From positions 78,567-142,566 of the forward strand of contig JAEUHK010000092.1 of the NCBI GenBank assembly GCA_016795465.1: 64,000 nt of DNA. Direction: 5' to 3'. Of this stretch, positions 58,332 to 64,000 are shown piece by piece. The position numbers and the translations under genes are program-made. The notes beneath the pieces are model-generated. The model had not been told where the DNA came from. It saw nothing but the letters and a program-made list of their open reading frames with translations, and did no database searches. The DNA is from Verrucomicrobiaceae bacterium (GTDB lineage: Bacteria; Verrucomicrobiota; Verrucomicrobiia; Verrucomicrobiales; Verrucomicrobiaceae). Numbering within the stretch: position 1 is the stretch's first letter; each line of letters opens with the position of its first letter.

Positions 58332-59087
58332 TCACAGCGCGGCTTTGAGCAGCTTCGCGAGGTCCGCGCTCGCGGCTTTGCCGACCTCGACGACTTCGGC
58401 GTGATGCAACGTCTGCGCTTTGAGACCCGCGGCCCAGTTCGTGAGCATGGAGATGCCAGCCACCTCCATGCCGAGTGCTCGCGCCTGGATGGCTTCCGGC
58501 ACGGTGGACATGCCGACGGCATCGGCACCGAGCGTGCGCAGCATCCGAATCTCCGCTGGCGTCTCATACTGCGGCCCGAGCAGCGCGGAATACACGCCCT
58601 GATGCAGCGTAAGGTGCTGCTCCCGTGCCGCTGCGAGCAAACGTTCGCGCAGTGCGAGCGAGTACACCTCGCTCATGTCATGAAAGTGCGGGCCGCCGAG
58701 CAGGGGCGTGGTGCCTTGGAGATTGAGATGATCGGTGATCAGCATCAGGCCACCGACGTGAAACGAGTCATGAATGGCTCCGGCGGCATTCGTGAGCACG
58801 ACACGACGCACACCGATCTCATGCATGAAGCGGATGCTGGCAGTGACTTCGTGGGCGCTGAGGCCTTCGTAGAGATGGCGGCGGCCTTGGGCGAGCAGGA
58901 TGGGCTTTCCGTTCTGTTTTCCGAGCACAAAACGGCCCGCATGACCTGGCACGGTGGAGGCGCTAAGGCTGGGCACTTGATCGTAGGGCACCTCGCATTC
59001 GATGCCAAAGGACTCGGCGACAGCTCCGAGGCCGGAGCCGAGCACGATGGCCGTTTCAGGACGGGCGTTTTGCAGAGCGGCGAGCAT
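58332..59087 (-). CDS. Purine nucleoside phosphorylase
   Basis: 251 residues. The trimeric (PNP-I, punA/PNP) class signature is present: VLGSGLGAVAESF (phosphate site), VPGHAGRF, GRRHLYEG, TNAAGAIHDSFHVGGLMLIT, GVYSALLGPQYETPAEIR and GMSTVPEAI. It splits (deoxy)guanosine or inosine with phosphate in the cytoplasm. It fits the window's nucleoside salvage theme, with the transporter at 28645. It lies 8 bp from the stop of fmt on the same strand, in a run fmt-PNP-membrane protein. Confidence 0.96.
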   Translation of the reverse strand: MLAALQNARPETAIVLGSGLGAVAESFGIECEVPYDQVPSLSASTVPGHAGRFVLGKQNGKPILLAQGRRHLYEGLSAHEVTASIRFMHEIGVRRVVLTNAAGAIHDSFHVGGLMLITDHLNLQGTTPLLGGPHFHDMSEVYSLALRERLLAAAREQHLTLHQGVYSALLGPQYETPAEIRMLRTLGADAVGMSTVPEAIQARALGMEVAGISMLTNWAAGLKAQTLHHAEVVEVGKAASADLAKLLKAAL

Positions 59088-59095
59088 TCGCAGTG

Positions 59096-60022
59096 CTAAG
59101 CGAGCATCGCGCCGGGCTCAAGCGGATGGCCACGGAGGAAATCGGCGGCTGGCAGACGCTTGCCGCCTTCGGCCTGGACTTCGAGGAGATTGAGAAGGCC
59201 GCTGCCGCAGCTCACGAGAATGCCGCTGGCATCGGCTCGGACAATCGTGCCGGGTGCGGGGCATGCCTCAGCTTGCTCAAACGATGCACGATGCACTTTC
59301 AACTGGCTGCCGTGAAGCAGGCAATGCGTGCCGGGCCATGGGGTGAAGGCTCTCACGAGGCGTTCGAGCTCGGCGGCGGCTTTGGACCAATCGAGCTTGC
59401 CGTCTTGTCGCGTGAGTTTGCGAACGTGGGTGACTTTGGACTCGTCCTGCTTTTCACGCGGTGGATTGCCGGCGGCGATGAGGTCGAGGGCGGCTTCGAG
59501 TGCCGATGGGGCGAGGAGGGCAAGTTTGTCGTGCAGGCTGCCACCAGTGTCGTCGGCGGTGATCGGCAGCGTGCGGGTGAGGAGCATGTCGCCGGTGTCG
59601 AGGCCCTCATCCATGAACATGATGGTGATGCCGGTCTCGCTGTCGCCATCGCGGATGGCGGCCTGGATGGGCGCGGCACCGCGATGTCGCGGCAAAAGAG
59701 AGGCGTGAATGTTCAGGCAGCCGAGCGGGGGCACATCGAGCACGGCACGGGAGAGGATCTGGCCGTAGGCGACGACGACAGCGATGTCGGCGTTGAAGGC
59801 TTTCAGTTCCTCGACGGCGTTTCGAATCTTGAGCGGTTGGAAGACGGGCAATCCGGCGGCGAGGGCGCGGACCTTGGTTTGCGGCGGCGTGAGCACTTGC
59901 TTGCGGCCGACGGGCTTGTCGGGCTGCGCGATGACGCCGACGACCTCGTGCTTGGGCGTGTTGATGAGCCACTCCAAGGATGGAAGGCCTATGTCTCCGG
60001 TGCCGATAAAGAGGACGCGCAT
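59096..60022 (-). CDS. fmt: Methionyl-tRNA formyltransferase
   Basis: 308 residues from the ATG at 60022 (MRVLFIGTGDIGLPSL), overlapping the adenylate kinase stop as ATGA. It formylates initiator methionyl-tRNA using 10-formyl-tetrahydrofolate. The catalytic segment LNIHASLLPRHRGAAPIQAA (with the Asn-x-His pair), IMFMDEGLDTGDM and the C-terminal LKVHRASFEQAE domain are present. No def gene is adjacent; instead it is coupled to adk. Confidence 0.97.
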   Translation of the reverse strand: MRVLFIGTGDIGLPSLEWLINTPKHEVVGVIAQPDKPVGRKQVLTPPQTKVRALAAGLPVFQPLKIRNAVEELKAFNADIAVVVAYGQILSRAVLDVPPLGCLNIHASLLPRHRGAAPIQAAIRDGDSETGITIMFMDEGLDTGDMLLTRTLPITADDTGGSLHDKLALLAPSALEAALDLIAAGNPPREKQDESKVTHVRKLTRQDGKLDWSKAAAELERLVRAFTPWPGTHCLLHGSQLKVHRASFEQAEACPAPGTIVRADASGILVSCGSGLLNLLEVQAEGGKRLPAADFLRGHPLEPGAMLA

Positions 60023-60657
60023 CAGATTTTCATCTTCTCGAGCTCTTTCCAAGCGTCGAGGGTCATGATGCCGCCGAGGATGTCGTAGAGGACCTTGGCG
60101 GGAGCCTGGGAGGCGTCGATGGGGACGACGCGATCGCCTTGGTAGTAGTCGAGGATGGGCTTCGTCTCGGCCTCGTAGGTGGCAAAACGTTGCTGGATGA
60201 CCGATTCGTTGGCGTCGTCGAAGCGGTTGTCCTTCAGGGCGCGTTTGCGCAGGCGGCGGGCCAGTTCGGTGCGGTCGGGGCAGGAGAGGTGGAAGACCTT
60301 GAGGACCTCGATGTGGGTCTCCATGTGCTTCGCCTGCTCCACATTGCGCGGAATGCCGTCGAGCACGAGGAAGTCGATCTCCGGTTTGAACTGATATGCC
60401 TCGACGCGGTGCTTCACATTGGCATGCCAGAGCTGCACGGTGACGTCATCCGGCACCAGCTCGCCACGGCTGGAGTATTCGACGAACTTCTGCCCGAGCG
60501 GCGTGCGGGTGTCGAGCGAGCGAAACACATCCCCGCAGGCGAGGTGATGAAAGCGCGGGATGGAGCCGAGCACCTTGCCTTGCGTGCCTTTGCCGCTGCC
60601 AGGAGCGCCAAGGATGAGAATGGTGCGGAATCGTTCGGGCTGTTTGAGGTCGGACAT
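60022..60657 (-). CDS. adk: Adenylate kinase / nucleoside monophosphate kinase
   Basis: 211 residues. The P-loop GAPGSGKGTQGKVL (17-30), GDVFRSLDTRTPLG (NMP-binding), the DGIPRNVEQAKHMET region (standing for DGFPR in Adk, with Ile for Phe) and RxxxR helices (RRLRKRALKDNRFDD) identify it. It converts AMP and ATP to two ADP; the DGIPR variant is a small departure. There is no long LID zinc domain. It is in ATGA overlap with fmt downstream. Confidence 0.9.
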   Translation of the reverse strand: MSDLKQPERFRTILILGAPGSGKGTQGKVLGSIPRFHHLACGDVFRSLDTRTPLGQKFVEYSSRGELVPDDVTVQLWHANVKHRVEAYQFKPEIDFLVLDGIPRNVEQAKHMETHIEVLKVFHLSCPDRTELARRLRKRALKDNRFDDANESVIQQRFATYEAETKPILDYYQGDRVVPIDASQAPAKVLYDILGGIMTLDAWKELEKMKI

Positions 60658-60678
60658 GAGTTGAGGCTGCTTAGCACG

Positions 60679-61584
60679 CTACGTTTTCGACACAACTTGC
60701 CGGGCGGCCAATTTTACCCGCTGGTCATCGAGAGAGGCCAGATCGCCATTTTCGGCGCGAAGGATGGTGACCCACGGCTGCGGCGGTGCCCACACGGCCG
60801 GATCGGTGGGGCCAAAGAGCAGCAGCGAGGGCACACCGCACGCGGCGGCGAGGTGCGAGATGCCGCTGTCGTGGCCGAGGAAGGCGGCGCAGGTGCTCAA
60901 ACGGTTCGCGAGATCAGGAAGCGGTAGCGAGTGCCAGTTTGTGATGAGCGGGCTGAAGCCCGAACTACAAACGCCGCGCTCCTGCTCGGCCTCGCCGGTG
61001 ATGAAAATGACCTCGTGATTGCGAAACTCATCGGCGAGAGCCAGCCAGCGCTCCAGCGGCCAGTTTTTCTTCTCCGAGCCGCTGCCGAGGTGGATGGCGA
61101 GGCGGTTTGGAATGACGTCGCAACGCTCAAAGTGCGCCCGCAGCAGATGTTCGTCCTCCAGAAACATCGCGAGCTTTTCGAGCGGTTTTGCGAGCTGACG
61201 GGAGGCGTGGCCTTGATCGGGCTGCACGCGGTGAGAGCACTCGATGAGCGTCTTCACGCCGATGCGTTCCATGCTGGCACGCAAGTGGCCATCAGGATCA
61301 AACAGGTAGCTGACGATGAGATTGAAGCTCTTCAGGTGCTCGCTGAGCGCCTCATCGATGGGCGCGGTTTTGGCGAAGAGAGCCGCCATCGTGCGGTGAT
61401 CGAGGCTGCGCACGCCGTCAGCGAGGCCCGCCGTTTGCGCGAGCGTGGCGATGCTGAGGTAGCCCATGACCTCGAGGTGGCAATTGGGGATCATCTCCCG
61501 CAGCAAACGCATGACGGGAAGGGTGAGGATGAAATCCCCGATGGCCCCGCCGCGGATGACGAGCACGCGAGGTGGCGGTTTCAT
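60679..61584 (-). CDS. Glycosyltransferase family 9 (heptosyltransferase-like)
   Basis: 301 residues. The GT9 N-terminal RVLVIRGGAIGDFILTLPVM and C-terminal FLGHDSGISHLAAACGVPSL followed by FGPTDPAVWAP are clear. GT9 enzymes add heptose or other sugars to LPS or outer-membrane glycans from ADP-heptose. Between them, after FITGEAEQE, the segment RGVCSSGFSPLITNW is encoded by a REP-like palindrome (60946-60975) that appears to be an in-frame insertion. It starts 7 bp after the membrane protein gene's stop region and is followed by adk. Confidence 0.92.
   Translation of the reverse strand: MKPPPRVLVIRGGAIGDFILTLPVMRLLREMIPNCHLEVMGYLSIATLAQTAGLADGVRSLDHRTMAALFAKTAPIDEALSEHLKSFNLIVSYLFDPDGHLRASMERIGVKTLIECSHRVQPDQGHASRQLAKPLEKLAMFLEDEHLLRAHFERCDVIPNRLAIHLGSGSEKKNWPLERWLALADEFRNHEVIFITGEAEQERGVCSSGFSPLITNWHSLPLPDLANRLSTCAAFLGHDSGISHLAAACGVPSLLLFGPTDPAVWAPPQPWVTILRAENGDLASLDDQRVKLAARQVVSKT
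60946..60975. repeat. REP-like palindrome inside the glycosyltransferase gene
   Basis: CGGGCTGAAGCCCG (60949-60962) is a perfect 6-bp-arm hairpin followed by AACTACAAACG. The same GTTTGTAGTTCGGGCTTCAG type (minus strand) is a common dispersed repeat in many bacteria by my recollection. It is translated in frame as part of GT9 (VCSSGFSPLI). Single copy in this window. Confidence 0.6.
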
Positions 61585-61590
61585 GGCCGA

Positions 61591-62181
61591 TCAATACGAG
61601 ACGATGGCCGTGGCGAGCAGCAGCACGCCGTAACCGATGCCGCCATACACGGCGGCGTTCCAGCGGCCCGGCTTCGCCGTGAGCCAGGTGATGCCATCAC
61701 GCATCAGATAGGGCATGCCGATGAAGTACATGCCCGCGATGATCCATGCATAAGCGAGGATCGGCAGCAGCAGACGGCTGGTCTGCGGCTGCATGAAGGC
61801 GGCATAAAGCACCGGGCTGGCCGCCAGCAGCATGAGGCAGCCGAGGGCCCGCACGGCGAGGAATTCCGGCACAAACATGATCATGCCGATGCCTCCCGCG
61901 GCGACGACGAGCATGAAAATGCGGCGCATGTTGAAGAACTCGCCCATGTCCATGTTCGACAGCAAAAACATCGCCCACAGCAGGGAGACCGACATGAGGA
62001 TCACGCCCCATTTGAAGGTGCGGGGGAAGGCTTTCAGGAAGGCTTTTGTCTTCTCCCCGTTCACCAGCACCCACGCGTGCGAGGCGATCAAGGCGAGCCC
62101 CAGCACGATGCCCGTGCCCTTCAGCGGAATGCCGCCGGTGGGCGCGTCGTGGTAGAGGTAGTCGTAGAGATCGTGAAACAT
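61591..62181 (-). CDS. Multi-spanning membrane protein of unknown function
   Basis: 196 residues from the ATG at 62181 (MFHDLYDYLYHDAPTGG). About five membrane helices (GIVLGLALIASHAWVLV, WGVILMSVSLLWAMFLL, MLVVAAGGIGMIMFV, LGCLMLLAASPVLYAAFM, ILAYAWIIAGMYFIGM). No motif recognised. An in-frame upstream start would read through the repeat at 62219-62259. It lies between the LsrF-like aldolase gene and GT9 on the same strand, 6 bp from GT9. Confidence 0.7.
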   Translation of the reverse strand: MFHDLYDYLYHDAPTGGIPLKGTGIVLGLALIASHAWVLVNGEKTKAFLKAFPRTFKWGVILMSVSLLWAMFLLSNMDMGEFFNMRRIFMLVVAAGGIGMIMFVPEFLAVRALGCLMLLAASPVLYAAFMQPQTSRLLLPILAYAWIIAGMYFIGMPYLMRDGITWLTAKPGRWNAAVYGGIGYGVLLLATAIVSY

Positions 62182-62218
62182 CGCGGAGGGGACCGGAGGG
62201 ATGGAGTGGTGGAGGATG

Positions 62219-62259
62219 GGAGTGATGGGTTGGACATGACTCCAAAACTCCATCACTCC
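62219..62259. repeat. GGAGTGATGG / CCATCACTCC inverted repeat
   Basis: GGAGTGATGG (62219-62228) and CCATCACTCC (62250-62259) are exact inverted copies with a 21-bp spacer, surrounded by further GGAGGATGG/GGAGTGGTGG variants at 62196-62217. The same decamers build the 26-bp-arm hairpin at 20638-20706. It lies between the aldolase stop and the membrane protein start. Confidence 0.75.
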
Positions 62260-62273
62260 ATCGCCGCGAGGGC

Positions 62274-63236
62274 TTACTTCGTGCCCTTGGCCTTGAGGTC
62301 GTTGTACATCTGGAAGCCCTGCGCAGGCGTCAGGCCTTCATGCACCACGCCGCGAACGGCCTGCATCATGCTGATCGGCGCATCGCTTTGGAAGATGTTG
62401 CGGCCCATGTCCACGCCGTTGGCGCCCTGCTGGATGGCGTTGTAGCACATCGTCAGCGCATCGAGCTCAGGGAGCTTCTTGCCACCGGCGATCACGATCG
62501 GCACGGGGCAGCAGGAGGTCACGGTGTCGAACTCGGTGTCGGTGTAGTAGCACTTTACCACGTTCGCGCCGAGTTCCGCCATGATGCGGGTGGCGAGGCG
62601 GAAATACTGTGGCGTGCGGGCCATCGCACGACCCACGGCGGTCACGCCCATCACGGCGATGCCGTAACGAGAAGCCGCATCAACGAGGTCGGTGAGGTTT
62701 TTGAGGCTCTGGCGCTCGTAAGCGCTACCGATGAAGACCTGCACGGCCAAAACGCTCGCATTGAGGCGGATGGCTTCTTCGATGTTCAGCGCGGTGGACT
62801 CATTGGAAAGTGGTTCGAATCCCGGGCGGCCAAACTTGGCCTTCTTGCCGTCGATTTCGCCTTCCCATTCCTCGAACTGGCTCACCATCGAGGTGCCGCC
62901 GGAGGCGCGGAGAGCGATGGCCTTGCGAGTGGAGGCCGGGATCACGCTGCGCTGAATGCCACGCGTGAGCATGAGGCAGTCTGCGTAGGGTTCGAGGGGC
63001 AGAATCGTCTGATCGACACGCTCCAGGCCAGTGGTGGGTCCTTGGAAGTAACCGTGGTCGAAGGCGAGCATCACGGTGCGGCCGTCCTTGGGATTGAAAA
63101 CCTGGCTGAGGCGGTTCTTGAGCCCCCAATCGTATTGGTGGGAACCTTTGAGGAAGAAGCCCGGCGTCTCCTGAGGGACGCTCGTGAAGTATTCCTTTTC
63201 CTTTTTGTCAGCAGCGGAGGTGGAGATGTCGGCCAT
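62274..63236 (-). CDS. LsrF-like class I aldolase/thiolase (DeoC/FbaB family)
   Basis: 320 residues. It resembles E. coli LsrF across its length: LKNRLSQVFNPKDGRTVMLA, FDHGYFQGPTTGLERVDQ, LMLTRGIQRSVIP, VPIVIAGGKKLPELDALTMC and GVDMGRNIFQSDAPISMMQA. LsrF is the 3-hydroxy-5-phosphonooxypentane-2,4-dione thiolase of autoinducer-2 breakdown; the wider family includes archaeal-type class I fructose-bisphosphate aldolases. The Schiff-base Lys candidate is in NVVKCYYTD. No other lsr gene is present, so an aldolase role in central metabolism is equally possible. Confidence 0.88.
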   Translation of the reverse strand: MADISTSAADKKEKEYFTSVPQETPGFFLKGSHQYDWGLKNRLSQVFNPKDGRTVMLAFDHGYFQGPTTGLERVDQTILPLEPYADCLMLTRGIQRSVIPASTRKAIALRASGGTSMVSQFEEWEGEIDGKKAKFGRPGFEPLSNESTALNIEEAIRLNASVLAVQVFIGSAYERQSLKNLTDLVDAASRYGIAVMGVTAVGRAMARTPQYFRLATRIMAELGANVVKCYYTDTEFDTVTSCCPVPIVIAGGKKLPELDALTMCYNAIQQGANGVDMGRNIFQSDAPISMMQAVRGVVHEGLTPAQGFQMYNDLKAKGTK

Positions 63237-63381
63237 GGTCGTGTGGTGGTTGGGTGGAAGTGAGAGAGCTCACGAATAACCACCCGCAGCCCGGCTTCCA
63301 TGCCTGACTCGGCGGGAAATGTGTCGGATTCGGCAAACATAAACTCAAATCCCAGCGACCGGCCAAGGCGTAATTCTTGCC

Positions 63382-64000
63382 ATGACCGACCTCTCTGGAA
63401 AACGCATCGCCATCATCGGCGTCGGGCTCGCGGGCATCGCGGCGGCTCGAGGCCTTTCGCGACGCGGCGCGGCCGTGACGCTGCTAGAGAAGTCGCGCGG
63501 CTACGGCGGGCGCTGCGCCTCGAAGCGCTGGGAAGGCCATGTGATCGATCATGGGGCGCAATACTTCACGATGCGCGATGAACGCTTTCGCGAAGCAGCT
63601 ATCGCAGCCTGCGGAGATGCTTTGGTGAGGCTGGAAAAGCCGGTGCGCGATGAAAACGGAAGCGAATTGCCGGATTCGGGCCGCTGGATTCATCGCGAGG
63701 GCAACAGCCGTCTCGCACGTGAACTCGCGAAAGGCATCGAAATCCGCTCTGAATGCCAAATCGACGATGCGCGGAGTCTTTTGGGCGATTTTGATCATGT
63801 GGTGAGTACCGCGCCGTGGCCGCAGACGGCACGGCTTTTCGGCATCGCGCATGACTTTGACTACATCCCGTGCCTCGCGGTCGCGTTGGCCTATCACGGC
63901 GAGTGGATCGGCCGCACGCGTGAAACGTATGCGTTCAGCCATCCGGGCACTGTGCTGGCTTGGACGGCTTGCGAGAATCACAAGCCGGGACGCATCGCGC
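63382..64000 (+). CDS. FAD/NAD(P)-dependent oxidoreductase, renalase-like (3' end cut by window)
   Basis: The frame is open from the ATG at 63382 to the window end (206 residues seen). The N-terminal dinucleotide fold is clear: RIAIIGVGLAGIAAARGLSR (GxGxxG) and VTLLEKSRGYGGRCASKRW, with GGRCASKR typical of the renalase-like amine-oxidase group. DHGAQYFTMRDERF follows, also typical. Typical family length is about 320-340, so roughly a third is missing. It diverges from the LsrF-like gene, with 145 bp between the starts. Substrate unknown. Confidence 0.9.
   Translation, partial: MTDLSGKRIAIIGVGLAGIAAARGLSRRGAAVTLLEKSRGYGGRCASKRWEGHVIDHGAQYFTMRDERFREAAIAACGDALVRLEKPVRDENGSELPDSGRWIHREGNSRLARELAKGIEIRSECQIDDARSLLGDFDHVVSTAPWPQTARLFGIAHDFDYIPCLAVALAYHGEWIGRTRETYAFSHPGTVLAWTACENHKPGRIA

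Noticed and set aside
62811..62830. GGTTCGAATCCC, a tRNA T-loop-like string
   Set aside because: It lies inside the LsrF-like gene in a conserved coding frame, and no acceptor or anticodon stem is present around it.

Overview
The window is GC-rich chromosomal DNA of a Verrucomicrobia-type bacterium (PVC superphylum; Prosthecobacter/Verrucomicrobium-like is my best guess, by inference from gene families only). The grounds are two Tat-exported DUF1501 proteins, a PSD1-type DUF1549/DUF1553 cytochrome protein, a PVC-type haem protein with a CxxCH motif, DUF6807 and DUF1080 proteins, an ECF sigma factor next to a Ser/Thr kinase, and very large secreted Ig/LamG proteins. Few starts have a clear Shine-Dalgarno sequence. 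I see no rRNA, tRNA, CRISPR array, transposase or integrase.

Layout. 1-8809: the end of a membrane protein, then secreted catabolic proteins (DUF1501, haem-binding HEAT/cytochrome, DUF6807), interrupted by a two-gene ATPase + Toprim-like pair (2138-3924). 9010-10413: ahcY with a palindromic leader. 10521-16435: conflict locus B (SLOG-4TM protein, TIR-TM-WD40 protein, small protein). 16509-32097: PSD1 protein, kinase/sigma pair, a 1942-aa cytochrome/Ig/LamG protein, an esterase, a nucleoside transporter, a nucleotidyltransferase module and a PQQ-type propeller. 32208-34719: nuoC, nuoB, metK. 34900-47677: two nucleoside hydrolases and a ribokinase, with conflict island C (35911-45723, six genes, all on the minus strand) lying exactly between the hydrolases. 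47667-64000: secreted and small membrane proteins plus housekeeping genes (cystathionine gamma-synthase family, SprT-like, cysE, Ski2-like helicase, purine nucleoside phosphorylase, fmt, adenylate kinase, glycosyltransferase 9, LsrF-like aldolase) and a truncated FAD oxidoreductase.

The most interesting part is island C, read in transcription order: SLOG-4TM protein; a protein with an N-terminal nucleoside-deoxyribosyltransferase/TIR-like domain and what looks like a bacterial STING cyclic-dinucleotide-binding domain; two formylglycine-generating-enzyme-like proteins lacking the catalytic cysteine pair; an LRR-Roc-COR-TIR protein; and a ClpX-like AAA+ ATPase. No CD-NTase lies in the island. 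Locus B repeats the TIR plus SLOG-4TM pairing with a WD40 sensor instead of LRR/FGE modules. I read both as Thoeris-like nucleotide-signalling immune systems in which TIR-type enzymes make or destroy a NAD-derived or cyclic nucleotide signal and SLOG-TM and STING proteins sense it. This is inference from domain architecture.

The other themes are nucleoside salvage (two hydrolases, ribokinase, PNP, nucleoside symporter, adenylate kinase) and the sulfur/SAM cycle (metK, ahcY, a cystathionine gamma-synthase family enzyme, cysE). Several short dispersed repeats are visible: GGAGTGATGG hairpins, an in-frame REP-like palindrome, a CTCTGTG-rich repeat used as signal-peptide code, and an 18-bp-arm inverted repeat between the FGE-like genes.
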